Below are positions 26,555 through 35,400 of a DNA stretch of 64,000 nucleotides, piece by piece. The DNA lies in the NCBI RefSeq assembly GCF_014236655.1, contig NZ_JACMYG010000011.1, positions 1-64,000 on the forward strand, written 5' to 3'. The translations under genes and the position numbers were made by a program. The number at the start of each line of letters is the position of its first letter. Positions within the stretch are counted from its first letter, which is position 1. The stretch is from Pseudomonas kielensis (GTDB lineage: Bacteria > Pseudomonadota > Gammaproteobacteria > Pseudomonadales > Pseudomonadaceae). The notes under the pieces were generated by a model that searched no databases, had not been told where the DNA came from, and saw nothing but the letters and a program-made list of their open reading frames with translations.

Positions 26555-27019
26555 TCAGCGCACGGTGAAGCTTTTCTGCGTCAGCAAACGATCGCCCTGG
26601 AACACCATGAAGCGCCACTCGCCCGGCACCACCTCGTGGCTTTCAGTGAACTCATAGGCCATCACATCCTGCGGGGCACCCGGCAGCAGCTTCTGGACCA
26701 CCTCCAGCTTGTCGTGACGCTCGCCGTCGGGGGTGCGAATGCCCGGCGTGAAGTACAGCAATGTCAGGGGCTGCCCCTCGACGGCCTTGCCGGTCAACTG
26801 ATAACGGATACCGAACTTGGTACCCAGCTTGGCCGGCACCGTTTCGGTCTGGCGGATCGACTCGTTGCTGCGCCGCAACACCCGCTCCCCCGATTGCAGA
26901 TCGGCCTTGGCCCCTTCGAACACACCATATTCCACCGGACCTTGCACGCTGACCTCGGCGCTGGCCAGGCCGCTGAGCAACATCAGCGTCGCCAATGCAG
27001 ATAAACGAGTGAGGGACAT
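26555..27019 (-). CDS. DUF3859 domain-containing exported protein
   Basis: 154 residues with a signal peptide (LSALATLMLLSGLASAEV, cut after ASA). The remainder looks like one immunoglobulin-like beta sandwich: GPVEYGVFEG, GTKFGIRYQLTGKAVEG, FTPGIRTPDG, EWRFMVFQGDRLLTQKSFTV. This is the DUF3859 pattern. Probably periplasmic; function unknown. No operon partner; it converges on fabB. Confidence 0.78.
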   Translation of the reverse strand: MSLTRLSALATLMLLSGLASAEVSVQGPVEYGVFEGAKADLQSGERVLRRSNESIRQTETVPAKLGTKFGIRYQLTGKAVEGQPLTLLYFTPGIRTPDGERHDKLEVVQKLLPGAPQDVMAYEFTESHEVVPGEWRFMVFQGDRLLTQKSFTVR

Positions 27020-27089
27020 TTCGCGCTCCTTGATTGAGATGGGCGCGAGGGTATGACACCCGGGTGACAGGCTGATGACAAACCGCCAC

Positions 27090-28109
27090 TCAGCGTGCCC
27101 CTTGCGTCACCGCACGCGGCAGGACCGCCAGGAAGTTGTCCCGTGCAACCTGACGCGCGACCTCGGGTGGCAAGGCATCGAGAAAGGGGGTAAAGCCGTG
27201 CATTTGTTTACCCAGGGTCTTGAAGCGTCCGACCACATCGGAACCCAGCATGAAACGCTCTGGAAAGCGCGTGACCAGGCTTACCCACTCCGGGCGAGGC
27301 TGACCCGCCTCATCCAGCAGATAGGGCGTGAGCACGCTCCAGGACAGGTCGATGAACAGGTTGGGGTAGGCTTCGAGTAAACGCGTCAGGGTCGGCAGCA
27401 GGAAATCCAGCTGAGTTTGATGCCGATGGATCTCCAGGCTGGTGCCGGCGTGCGCCCAGATGAACCGCGTGTGGGGATGATTGCGCAGCGGCTCTTCAAT
27501 TTCGGCCAGGTACAGCGGGTTTTTCTCACGCTTGGAAGTGATATTGGAATGCACCAGCACCGGCAAGTCGTTCTCTGCCGCCAGGTGGTAGATCCGCGTC
27601 ATGGCCTCATTGTTCGCTCGCGGCGTGTCGCCGGAGGTCAGTGCGGTCAGGTCGTCATGCCGGGTAAATACCTCGCCTATGCCCTGCCACAAGCCGGGAT
27701 TGAGGTCGAGCATGCGCTGGATATGTGCTGCAGAGTTCTTGTCGTTGGGGTTGAAGCCTGAGAGAAACGGATGAAAGTGCTGACGCTGTTCGGGAGTCAG
27801 CTTGTTCACCGCAGCGGCGACAATGACATCGGTGGCGCTGTACCAGTAGGCATCGGCATCATCCCCGGCGTAATAACGCGGGCGCTTGGGCTCGTCTTCA
27901 TGCCACTTCTTCGCCACCGGGACGCCGGAAATCATCACATGCTCGATGCGATTATCCGCCATCGCCTTGAGCAGCTTCGGCATGCCGGCGGTTTCCTGGA
28001 AAAAATCCACATAGTGCAGGTGTGCATCGCTGTAGGCGTATTCACGGGCGTCCACCAGCCCGCTGATCAACACCAATAACCAGGCCGCATTCCAGGGCTT
28101 CAAAGACAC
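27090..28109 (-). CDS. Amidohydrolase-family metal-dependent hydrolase, exported
   Basis: 339 residues from a GTG start. A hydrophobic leader (AAWLLVLISGLVDA) suggests export. The metal-binding DAHLHYVDF (HxH) begins the TIM barrel, LVHSNITS and FIWAHAGTS carry further metal-binding histidines, and LGSDVVGRF supplies the late aspartate. This is the amidohydrolase-2 layout, like decarboxylating or lactone-cleaving members. The substrate is unknown. It is monocistronic and divergent from the OsmC gene. Confidence 0.8.
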   Translation of the reverse strand: MSLKPWNAAWLLVLISGLVDAREYAYSDAHLHYVDFFQETAGMPKLLKAMADNRIEHVMISGVPVAKKWHEDEPKRPRYYAGDDADAYWYSATDVIVAAAVNKLTPEQRQHFHPFLSGFNPNDKNSAAHIQRMLDLNPGLWQGIGEVFTRHDDLTALTSGDTPRANNEAMTRIYHLAAENDLPVLVHSNITSKREKNPLYLAEIEEPLRNHPHTRFIWAHAGTSLEIHRHQTQLDFLLPTLTRLLEAYPNLFIDLSWSVLTPYLLDEAGQPRPEWVSLVTRFPERFMLGSDVVGRFKTLGKQMHGFTPFLDALPPEVARQVARDNFLAVLPRAVTQGAR

Positions 28110-28257
28110 GCGCGCACTCCGCCGACAGATGAACAGGGTAGACCCCGCACCGCGCCCAAGGGTTCAGCCCTAAAGAAAGTGGAACGCCTGATTGCGCGGA
28201 TGCTCTATAACTGCAAGGTGTTTTTTCCGTCGTCTCCCACTGCCAGAGAGGTTAACC

Positions 28258-28674
28258 ATGACCATTACCGTCAATACCGAATCCAGTGAAGGTTTTCGCC
28301 ACAGCGTGCAGATCGATGAACATGAACTGTTTGCCGATGTCCCGGTGTCCGCCGGTGGTGAAGGTTCGGCACCAGAGCCCCACGACTACTTCGACGCCGC
28401 CCTCGGGGCGTGCAAGGCACTGACCCTGAAGCTATACGCGCAGAAAAAAGGCATCCCGCTGACCGGCGTCACAGTCGAGGTCAAGCACGACAATAGCCAG
28501 GAGCCAAAAGGCAAATACGCGCTGCACGTCAAGCTGACCCTCAAGGGCGTGCTCACCGATGCCCAGCGTGACGAACTGCACCGGGTAGCCGATCGCTGCC
28601 CGATCCACAAGCTGATGACCAGCAGTGAAGTGAGCATTGAAACCCACCTGTCTGAAGGCGCCTTCAGCCAATAG
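28258..28674 (+). CDS. OsmC/Ohr family protein (peroxide-reducing type)
   Basis: 138 residues, ATG preceded by AGAGAGG. The two redox cysteines of the family are visible: one in ALGACKALTLKLYA and one in DRCPIHKLM. Relatives reduce organic hydroperoxides using dihydrolipoamide. It is closer to the YhfA/OsmC-general branch than to Ohr. It lies 62 bases before the pirin gene, probably in one transcript of oxidative-stress character. Confidence 0.85.
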   Translation: MTITVNTESSEGFRHSVQIDEHELFADVPVSAGGEGSAPEPHDYFDAALGACKALTLKLYAQKKGIPLTGVTVEVKHDNSQEPKGKYALHVKLTLKGVLTDAQRDELHRVADRCPIHKLMTSSEVSIETHLSEGAFSQ

Positions 28675-28736
28675 CGGCAAGTGCTGGCTGTGCGGGTTAT
28701 GCTCAACGGCATCTTTCGTACAGCCTGGATTGCCCC

Positions 28737-29609
28737 ATGAACGCTCCGCTCGTGATCCGCCCGCGCCCTGAAGAGGTCGAAGGCCAACCGATCCTGCGCC
28801 CGCTGCCCTCGGCCAAATGCCGCAGCGTCGGGCCTTTCGTGTTTTTCGACCACATGCTCCACACCCGCTACCCGGCCGGCCATGGCATGAACATCCGCCA
28901 ACACCCGCACATCGGCCTCTCGACCCTGACCTACCTGTTCGAAGGCGAACTCCTGCACAAGGACAGCCTCGGCTCCGAACAAGTCGTCAAGGCCGGCGAC
29001 GTCAGTTGGATGACCGCCGGCAGCGCCATAGCCCACGTCGAACGCACGCCCGCCGAACTGTGGGACCAGGACTTCACCATGCACGGCCTGCAAATCTGGC
29101 TGGCCTCGCCCAAGGAACACGAACAAGGCCCAGGCCTCTACAGCCACCACCCGGCCGCCAGCCTGCCGGTCAGCGATAACCTGGGAGTCACCATCCGCAT
29201 GATCGCCGGTACCGGCTTCTGCCTGGAGTCTCCGGTGCCGGTGCTGTCCCCGACCCTGTACGCGGAACTGCAACTGCAAACCGCGACCACCCTGCTGATC
29301 CCCACCGAACACACAGAACGCGCCCTCTACATCCTCAGCGGCGACGCCCTGCTCAACGACCAACCCATCGAAGCACACGCGCTGGTGATCCTGCCAAGCG
29401 GCGAAGCAATGACCCTGTTCGCCGACAGCGACTGTCACGCCATCCTCTTCGGCGGCGCCCCCATGGACGGCCCACGCCGGATCAACTGGAACTTCGTCGC
29501 CAGCGACCCGACAGCCATCGAAGACGCACGCCGGCGCTGGGCAGCAGGCGACTGGCCAAGTGTTCCGGGGGAAAGCGAGAGAATTGAATTACCCAAAGGC
29601 AGAGGCTGA
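28737..29609 (+). CDS. Pirin family protein
   Basis: 290 residues with an N-terminal cupin of pirin type. The metal ligands are in RQHPHIGLSTLTYLFEGE, and GPFVFFDHML gives the family opening. A second, degenerate cupin follows (ALYILSGDALLNDQP). Bacterial pirins have quercetinase or regulatory roles; which applies here cannot be said. Convergent with the dienelactone hydrolase, with a dispersed repeat in between. Confidence 0.88.
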   Translation: MNAPLVIRPRPEEVEGQPILRPLPSAKCRSVGPFVFFDHMLHTRYPAGHGMNIRQHPHIGLSTLTYLFEGELLHKDSLGSEQVVKAGDVSWMTAGSAIAHVERTPAELWDQDFTMHGLQIWLASPKEHEQGPGLYSHHPAASLPVSDNLGVTIRMIAGTGFCLESPVPVLSPTLYAELQLQTATTLLIPTEHTERALYILSGDALLNDQPIEAHALVILPSGEAMTLFADSDCHAILFGGAPMDGPRRINWNFVASDPTAIEDARRRWAAGDWPSVPGESERIELPKGRG

Positions 29610-29915
29610 AACGCAGCCTCGCGGGCTCGACAGCTGTGGGGATTGGGGTATACCCGAAATCCATGGCATAGCGGAGATTGCCATCGCTAGCAGGCTAGCT
29701 CCCCCAGGGGAGATTCGGACACCAGAAAAAGCAGGCCGGCCGGTAGCTCGCCTGCAGCCCTTGATCCACCCGCTCCCCCCCGGATGGATACCGTAGCGAA
29801 GGAACCCCGAGCCTAGGCGAGGGGCCGTACGCCAGGGGTAAGAGCCCTTGGTTACTTGGGGTCGGGCGGCGTTCCGATTTTCCAAGTGACCCGCCGTTGA
29901 ACTGCCCCCCTAAAG
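29610..29915. repeat. Repeat-rich gap with dispersed intergenic repeat, copy B
   Basis: The 306-base gap between convergent genes has no credible gene. The core repeat at 29721-29811 matches copy A at 9799-9895 in two blocks (ACCAGAAAAAGCAGGCCGG..., GGATACCGTAGCGA). To its right the element continues into GAGCCTAGGCGAGGGGCCGT and CTTGGTTACTTGGGGTCGGG, of a type I know from many pseudomonad intergenic regions. A REP-like fragment is at about 29680-29705. An apparent 98-codon frame across it on the minus strand is a by-product of the repeat. Confidence 0.65.
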
Positions 29916-30644
29916 CTAAAGCCCAAACACCTCCCCCAACAAATCATGCATCGACCTAAACGCGCGACCCGCCACCTTGGCGTCATACATCATCATCCCC
30001 GGCACATTCGCATGAGGATCGGTAAACGAGTGAAAGGCCCCGCCATAACTCAACAACTGCCAATCCACACCCGCCGCATTCATCTCCGCTTCGAAAGCCG
30101 GCAACTGTTCCTTGGGCACCAGCGGGTCAGACGCCCCGTGCAACACCAGCACAGCCCCCTTGATGTGATTGGCATCACTGGCATCCGGTGTATCCAGGGT
30201 GCCGTGGAATGACACCGCCGCCTTCACCGGCGCCCCCGTGCGGGCAAACTCCAACGCACAGCAGCCACCAAAGCAGAAGCCAAACGTCGCCAGTTTAGAG
30301 GCATCGACCGCCGCCTCAGCCTGGCCCTGCAACTTTTCGAACGCCACCTGCATGCGCTTGCGCAACAACGCTCGGTCATTCTTCAGCGGCATCATCGCCG
30401 CGCCCGCCTGATCGTTGTTCTGCGGTCGAAGTGCCTGACCATAAAGGTCGGCAATCAGCACCACATAACCCTTGGCCGCGACCGCCTTGGCAATCTCCTC
30501 GGCACCCGCGCCCACGCCCATCCAGTTCGGCGCCATCAACAGGCCCGGACGCGGACCTGAGTGAGCAGCATCGAACGCCAGGCGACTTTCATATGGCTGG
30601 CCATCAATCTGATAGACCACGGAACGCACAGTGATTTGACTCAT
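29916..30644 (-). CDS. Dienelactone hydrolase family protein
   Basis: 242 residues, ATG preceded by GGGAG. The alpha/beta fold has nucleophile C124 in GFCFGGCC, the acid in GASDPLVP and the histidine in GGAFHSFTDP, i.e. the Cys-Asp-His triad of dienelactone hydrolases. Despite the family name, no chlorocatechol pathway genes are nearby, so the natural substrate is unknown. Cytoplasmic. Confidence 0.88.
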   Translation of the reverse strand: MSQITVRSVVYQIDGQPYESRLAFDAAHSGPRPGLLMAPNWMGVGAGAEEIAKAVAAKGYVVLIADLYGQALRPQNNDQAGAAMMPLKNDRALLRKRMQVAFEKLQGQAEAAVDASKLATFGFCFGGCCALEFARTGAPVKAAVSFHGTLDTPDASDANHIKGAVLVLHGASDPLVPKEQLPAFEAEMNAAGVDWQLLSYGGAFHSFTDPHANVPGMMMYDAKVAGRAFRSMHDLLGEVFGL

Positions 30645-30672
30645 GACTCACTCCCGTCAATAAACGCCAGAA

Positions 30673-30700
30673 TGAAAAAACCCGCCGAAGCGGGTTTTTC
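30673..30700. terminator. Terminator of htpG
   Basis: AAACCCGC / GCGGGTTT stem with loop CGAA, T tracts on both strands, 10 bases after the htpG stop on the minus strand. It sits upstream of the dienelactone hydrolase gene and insulates it from htpG. Confidence 0.8.
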
Positions 30701-30710
30701 TACAACCTGT

Positions 30711-32615
30711 TTACACCGACAGCTCAACCAGCAGCTTGTTCAGCCGGCGCACATACGCCGCCGGGTCCTTGAGACTGTCGCCAGCCGCCAGGGCCGCCTG
30801 ATCGAACAGGATGTGCGACAGATCACCAAACCGCTCGTCACTCTGCTCCGCGTCGAGCTTCTCGATCAGCGGGTGAGCCGGGTTGAATTCGAAGATCGGC
30901 TTGGAGTCCGGAACCTTCTGCCCGCTGGCTTCAAGGATCTGGCGCATCTGCAGGCCGAGGTCCTGCTCACCGATGGCCAGGATCGCCGGCGAATCGGTCA
31001 GGCGGTGGGAAACCCGCACTTGCGCAACAGAGTCGCCCAGCGCGGTTTTCAGACGCTCGACCAGGCCTTCCTTGGACTTGGCAACTTCTTCCGCCGCCTG
31101 CTTGTCCTCTGCCGAGTCCAGGTTGCCCAGGTCCAGGTCACCCCGCGCCACGTCGACAAAGCTCTTGCCGTCGAAATCGCTGAGGTAGCTCATCAGCCAC
31201 TCGTCGATGCGATCGGTCAGCAGCAGCACTTCGATGCCTTTCTTGCGGAAGACTTCCAGGTGCGGGCTGTTCTTGACCTGCGCGTAGGTTTCGCCGGTCA
31301 GGTAGTAGATCTTGTCTTGACCTTCCTTGGCACGCGCCAGGTACTCGGCCAGGGAAACCACTTGCTCGCCTTCTTCGCCTTGGGTAGAGGCAAAGCGCAG
31401 CAGGCCCGCGATCTTCTCTTTGTTGGCGAAATCTTCGGCTGGGCCTTCTTTCATCACCTGACCGAAGTTTTTCCAGAAGCCTTTGTATTGCTCAGGATCG
31501 TTCTTCGCCAGTTTTTCCAGCATGTCCAGCACACGCTTGGTCAGCGCCGACTTCATCGAATCGATGATCGGGTCTTTCTGCAGGATTTCCCGCGACACGT
31601 TCAGCGACAGATCGTTGGAATCGACCACACCCTTGATGAAACGCAGGTACAGCGGCAGGAACGACTCCGCCTGATCCATGACGAACACCCGTTGCACGTA
31701 CAGCTTCAGGCCTTTAGGCGCTTCACGCTGGTACAGGTCGAACGGAGCACGGGCCGGCACGTAGAGCAACGAGCTGTATTCCAGCTTGCCTTCGACCTTG
31801 TTGTGGCTCCAGCTCAGCGGATTCTCGAAATCGTGGGCGATGTGTTTGTAGAACTCCTGGTATTCCGAATCCGCAATCTCGGTACGCGGACGCGTCCACA
31901 GCGCGCTGGCACGGTTGACGGTTTCCCATTCAACGGCCGGCGCCTCTTCACCTTCGGCGGCCGTGACTTCTTTCGGCAGCTCGATCGGCAGTGCGATGTG
32001 GTCGGAGTACTTCTTGATGATGTTGCGCAGGCGCCAGCCGTCGGCAAACTCGTCTTCACCGGATTTCAGGTGCAGGACGATGCGGGTACCGCGCTCGGCT
32101 TTTTCAATGGTCGCGACTTCGAAATCGCCTTCGCCCTTGGACGACCAGTGCACGCCTTCGCTCGCGGCGAGGCCGGCACGGCGGCTGAACACTTCAACCT
32201 GGTCGGCAACGATGAACGCGGAGTAGAAACCTACGCCGAATTGACCGATCAGGTGCGAATCTTTCTTCTGATCACCGGTCAGGTGCTTCATGAAATCGGC
32301 GGTGCCGGACTTGGCGATGGTGCCCAGATGCGTGATCGCATCTTCGCGGCTCATACCGATACCGTTGTCTTCGAGGGTGACGGTTTTGGCGTCTTTGTCG
32401 AAGCTCACACGGATTTTCAGTTCCGCGCCGCCTTCCAGCAACTCAGGCTTGGACAGGGCTTCGAAACGTAATTTGTCGACAGCGTCAGAGGCGTTGGAGA
32501 TGAGTTCGCGAAGGAAAATTTCCTTGTTGGAGTACAGCGAATGGATCATCAGGTGCAGCAGTTGCTTTACCTCGGTCTGGAAGCCCAGGGTTTCCTTTTG
32601 AGTTTCCACGCTCAT
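30711..32615 (-). CDS. htpG: Molecular chaperone HtpG (bacterial Hsp90)
   Basis: 634 residues, start [20 protein letters not shown] behind GGAG; a frame extension upstream has no ribosome-binding site. The N-terminal ATPase domain has [39 protein letters not shown] and [13 protein letters not shown]. The middle domain has [25 protein letters not shown] and NVSREILQ. The C-terminal dimerisation region follows. It lacks the eukaryotic MEEVD tail, as expected. A sigma-32 promoter sits upstream (32681-32708). Confidence 0.96.
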   Translation of the reverse strand: MSVETQKETLGFQTEVKQLLHLMIHSLYSNKEIFLRELISNASDAVDKLRFEALSKPELLEGGAELKIRVSFDKDAKTVTLEDNGIGMSREDAITHLGTIAKSGTADFMKHLTGDQKKDSHLIGQFGVGFYSAFIVADQVEVFSRRAGLAASEGVHWSSKGEGDFEVATIEKAERGTRIVLHLKSGEDEFADGWRLRNIIKKYSDHIALPIELPKEVTAAEGEEAPAVEWETVNRASALWTRPRTEIADSEYQEFYKHIAHDFENPLSWSHNKVEGKLEYSSLLYVPARAPFDLYQREAPKGLKLYVQRVFVMDQAESFLPLYLRFIKGVVDSNDLSLNVSREILQKDPIIDSMKSALTKRVLDMLEKLAKNDPEQYKGFWKNFGQVMKEGPAEDFANKEKIAGLLRFASTQGEEGEQVVSLAEYLARAKEGQDKIYYLTGETYAQVKNSPHLEVFRKKGIEVLLLTDRIDEWLMSYLSDFDGKSFVDVARGDLDLGNLDSAEDKQAAEEVAKSKEGLVERLKTALGDSVAQVRVSHRLTDSPAILAIGEQDLGLQMRQILEASGQKVPDSKPIFEFNPAHPLIEKLDAEQSDERFGDLSHILFDQAALAAGDSLKDPAAYVRRLNKLLVELSV

Positions 32616-32680
32616 GGTCATCAAACTCCGATTGGATGGCAGTGGCCGCGCCCTGAAGGGTGGCGGCGGGATGTCATTCA

Positions 32681-32708
32681 AAGTGGGGGCGTCACCGAGG
32701 ATTTCAAG
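32681..32708 (-). promoter_or_regulatory. Sigma-32 (RpoH) heat-shock promoter of htpG
   Basis: On the minus strand CTTGAAA (32702-32708), a 13-base spacer, then CCCCACTT (32681-32688). The RpoH consensus is CTTGAAA, 11-16 bases, CCCCATNT. The -35 element overlaps the stop codon of the upstream thioesterase gene. The predicted transcript start is about 57 bases before the htpG ATG. Confidence 0.75.
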
Positions 32709-33156
32709 GGCTGGGTGTTTCCTCGATCTTGAAATGCGCACGCGCCGTGGCAATCGGTTCAGCTTCAGTGCTCTGCCACGCGGTTATCGCCACGTTGGCG
32801 ACGCGCCGCCCCTGCCGGCACACCTGGCATTTGGCGTAGGTGTCGCGAAACTGCCCGGCCCGCAGATAGTCGAGGGAAAAGTCGATGATCTTCGGTACTC
32901 CCGGCGAGCCGGTAAACACCACCAGGTGCAGGGCAGCGGCCAGCTCCATGAAACCCGCAATCACCCCGCCGTGAATCGCCGGCAACAAAGGATTACCGAT
33001 GTTGTCTTTGTTCGCCGGCAAGCGAAACAGCAGCTCATCGCCCAGGCGCGAGCATTCGATGCCGATCAACTTGGCGTAAGGGATCAGGTGCAGCAGCGAG
33101 GCATAGTCGCCACGCTCATGGGCCTGTTGCAGTTGTGTCTTGAAGTCATCGTTCAT
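32704..33156 (-). CDS. PaaI family hotdog thioesterase (second of a pair)
   Basis: 150 residues with the PaaI-type HGG segment: [19 protein letters not shown], with E/M at the active helix. It overlaps the stop of the upstream paralogue-like gene by 4 bases, so the two are coupled. Probably an acyl-CoA thioesterase; substrate unknown. Its 3' end carries the -35 of the htpG heat-shock promoter. Confidence 0.85.
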   Translation of the reverse strand: MNDDFKTQLQQAHERGDYASLLHLIPYAKLIGIECSRLGDELLFRLPANKDNIGNPLLPAIHGGVIAGFMELAAALHLVVFTGSPGVPKIIDFSLDYLRAGQFRDTYAKCQVCRQGRRVANVAITAWQSTEAEPIATARAHFKIEETPSP

Positions 33157-33629
33157 TGTTGCCCACCCGTGATCGAACCGCCGAAGCCCTTGGTGCCCTT
33201 GATCCCTTTGCCCATGCGCATGAAGGTTCCGACCACATGGGCGATGGGCTGCTGCGGATCATCCTGGTAGGCAAAGCCGCGGGTAAAGATCACGTCGGTG
33301 GTGACCCGGTAGCACTGGGCAAAGCCGTACACATCCTTGTGGGGTTCAGCCGGGTGCATGTAGTCGATGCGCAGGTCCAGGGTCGGACACACTTCGAACT
33401 CCGGCAGCACACACAGGGTGGCCATGCCACAGGCGGTGTCCATCAGGGAGGTAATGGCTCCACCATGAATCACCCCGGTCTGCGGATTACCGACAATCTG
33501 CGGGCTGTAGGGCAAGGTGATGGTCATGCCGTCCTGGCTGGCGCTGTGCACATGCAAGCCGAGGACCTGGCAATGACGCAGGGCCGACAAAAAGCGCATC
33601 GCGCGCTCAAAAATGGGGTTATCCGACAT
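33153..33629 (-). CDS. PaaI family hotdog thioesterase (first of a pair)
   Basis: 158 residues with VIHGGAITSLMDTACGMATL, the PaaI active-site helix including the conserved aspartate D in SLMDTA. LDLRIDYMHPAEP is the following strand region. This copy keeps the catalytic aspartate, while its partner has E in that place. Tandem hotdog proteins may form a heteromer; that is speculation. Cytoplasmic. Confidence 0.86.
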   Translation of the reverse strand: MSDNPIFERAMRFLSALRHCQVLGLHVHSASQDGMTITLPYSPQIVGNPQTGVIHGGAITSLMDTACGMATLCVLPEFEVCPTLDLRIDYMHPAEPHKDVYGFAQCYRVTTDVIFTRGFAYQDDPQQPIAHVVGTFMRMGKGIKGTKGFGGSITGGQQ

Positions 33630-33788
33630 TCGCTATAGGCTCTGATTAGTGTTGGTGCTTAGCGGTTATGGGCCTAAGAAAAAGTTCCCACAAGAATAAA
33701 CTTATATATCTGTGAGAAACATGGAACTTAACCCATCAGGCCGTGCTCGAAAGGCCAAGTAGATATTTTCCATAAGGAGAAACACCCC

Positions 33789-34028
33789 ATGCGTAAGACT
33801 TTAGCTATTGCCTTGATGTTGACCGCTTCCCTCGGTCTCGCTGCCTGCGATAAAAAATCCGAGGACAAAGCTCAAGATGCTACCCAACATGCCGAGCAAG
33901 CTCAGCAGGACATGAACAAAGCTCAGGATAAAGTGAACGACGCTGCGAAAGAAAACGCCGAAGCTGCCAAAGCTCAGGCTGAATCGAACAAAGCCGCTGC
34001 CGAAGAAGCCGCTCCAAAAACCAATTAA
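33789..34028 (+). CDS. Small Ala/Lys/Glu-rich lipoprotein
   Basis: 79 residues with AAGGAG nine bases before the ATG. The signal peptide ends with lipobox LAAC (C20). The mature part is a low-complexity helix of A, K, E, D, Q (DKKSEDKAQDATQHAEQAQQ...), probably a coiled coil extending into the periplasm. Residue +2 is Asp (CDKK), which in E. coli would retain it in the inner membrane; Pseudomonas uses a broader signal. Function unknown. It has its own strong terminator, so it is monocistronic and possibly highly expressed. Confidence 0.82.
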   Translation: MRKTLAIALMLTASLGLAACDKKSEDKAQDATQHAEQAQQDMNKAQDKVNDAAKENAEAAKAQAESNKAAAEEAAPKTN

Positions 34029-34041
34029 TGGTTTTAGCGCT

Positions 34042-34079
34042 GCACAATAAAGCCCGCCAAGTGCGGGCTTTATTGTGCG
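34042..34079. terminator. Bidirectional terminator after the small lipoprotein
   Basis: GCACAATAAAGCCCGC / GCGGGCTTTATTGTGC, a long perfect stem with loop CAAGT, between convergent genes. The A/T-rich lower stem supplies a T tract on both strands. Confidence 0.85.
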
Positions 34080-34092
34080 CGTTGTAAACGTA

Positions 34093-34494
34093 CTAGAGCA
34101 GCACGCTGCGAAATGTCGGGCTGAGCATCAGCAACAATGAACAGACCAGGCCGATACACCACACCAGGCTCCGCTGCCAGGCCAGGTCGGCCCAGTAGCA
34201 CAGCAAATAGATCACCCGGGCAACCACGAAGACCACCGCCAACCCGTCGATCAGCCACCCCGCCGTCTGCGTGGTGTGCGCCATCAACACCCCCACCGCA
34301 AACAGGATGAACGCCTCGAAACTGTTCTGATGGGCCGCCAACGCGCGGGCACCCAATCCGCTCAACTGCGCCTGTTGCTGGCGCGGCAGGTGATTGTTGT
34401 AACCGCCCTGCTCTTTCATGGCCTTGGTCACGGGCACACGCGCGACAAAAATCAGCAAGCCGCAGATCAATACGCACCAGAACGGAATACTCAT
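34093..34494 (-). CDS. MAPEG family membrane protein
   Basis: 133 residues with four predicted helices: FWCVLICGLLIFVARV, NSFEAFILFAVGVLMA, GLAVVFVVARVIYLLCYW and RSLVWCIGLVCSLLLML. GLGARALAAHQNSFEAF and ARVIYLLCYWADL are the MAPEG (membrane-associated eicosanoid/glutathione metabolism) signatures. The bacterial function is unclear; glutathione-dependent activity is only a family hint. It overlaps the DUF599 stop region by 1 base, so the two are co-translated. Confidence 0.82.
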   Translation of the reverse strand: MSIPFWCVLICGLLIFVARVPVTKAMKEQGGYNNHLPRQQQAQLSGLGARALAAHQNSFEAFILFAVGVLMAHTTQTAGWLIDGLAVVFVVARVIYLLCYWADLAWQRSLVWCIGLVCSLLLMLSPTFRSVLL

Positions 34495-35231
34495 CAGCTC
34501 ACCTCTTTGTTGACCTCGGGCATTGGCGCCTCAGTAGGGGTATAGACCATTACTTCGAGGACGTCGGAATGAAACTCCCGGCGATACAACACAAACACCA
34601 CCCCGGCACTCATCGACATGAACAACCAGGGACTGACAAACCAGGCCAGCATGGTCATGCCGAAGTAATAAGAACGCAGGCCAAAGTTGAACTGGTTGGC
34701 GGCCATCGAAATCACTCGGGCCGCCCGCGCAGCAAATGCCTTGCGCTCCTGCTCGGAAACATGGCGCTCACCGACCATGGGCGCCGAGCCCACCAGGATC
34801 GCGGCGAAGTTGTACTGGCGCATGCACCAACTGAACGTGAAGAAGGCATAGACAAACACCAGCGCCAGGCACAGCAGCTTGATTTCCGACATGCCCTGGG
34901 ACGCCTGCTGCACCATCGGAATGTCTGCCAGCAACGACACCGCGCGCTCGGAAGCACCGAGTACCGTGAGAATACCGGCGAGAATAATCAGGGTACTGGA
35001 GGCAAAGAAGGACGCGTTGCGCTCCAGGTTGCCAATCACGCTGGCGTCGGCAATGCGGTTGTCGCGCAGCAGCATGCGGCGCATCCAGTCTTCACGGTAC
35101 AGGTGCAATACGCTGGCCAGGCAGGCCGTGTCGCGCCCCTTCCAGCTGGCATAACGGGTGTAGCCGCCCCAGCAGATGACAAACCAGAGCGCGGCGATAA
35201 GGTGGATCAGATTGGCATGGATGAACGACAT
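34494..35231 (-). CDS. DUF599 domain-containing membrane protein
   Basis: 245 residues from MSFIHANLIHLIAALWFVICWGGYTRYA with GGGAA upstream. A longer frame to 35282 has no ribosome-binding site. There are four or five membrane helices: about 6-22, SSTLIILAGILTVLGA, IKLLCLALVFVYAFFTF, and a final pair around FGMTMLAWFVSPWLFMSMSAGVVFVLY. Features such as FTFSWCMRQYNFAAI are typical of DUF599. Function unknown. Operon with the MAPEG gene. Confidence 0.8.
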   Translation of the reverse strand: MSFIHANLIHLIAALWFVICWGGYTRYASWKGRDTACLASVLHLYREDWMRRMLLRDNRIADASVIGNLERNASFFASSTLIILAGILTVLGASERAVSLLADIPMVQQASQGMSEIKLLCLALVFVYAFFTFSWCMRQYNFAAILVGSAPMVGERHVSEQERKAFAARAARVISMAANQFNFGLRSYYFGMTMLAWFVSPWLFMSMSAGVVFVLYRREFHSDVLEVMVYTPTEAPMPEVNKEVS

Positions 35232-35329
35232 GTAATTCCCTGTGAAGTTTGAGCGCAGAACCCGTGAGAGCGATCCTTGCATGCTTCGACGTTAGCTCAG
35301 GGAAAAAGGCACGGCCATGCGCCCATAAA

Positions 35330-35362
35330 AAATGCCCCGTATCAGTCGATACGGGGCATTTC
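35330..35362 (-). terminator. Terminator of brnQ
   Basis: On the minus strand AAATGCCCCGTATC / GATACGGGGCATTT is followed by TTTATG, about 40 bases after the brnQ stop. On the plus strand the T run is shorter. Confidence 0.75.
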
Positions 35363-35400
35363 GGTTTTCGCTCAAGCCCGCTTGTGGCGGTCGGCGTCAG

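Noticed and set aside
29589..29885. A 98-codon minus-strand frame in the repeat at 29610-29915
   Set aside because: It is the translation of the dispersed repeat, and similar spurious frames occur wherever such repeats are found.
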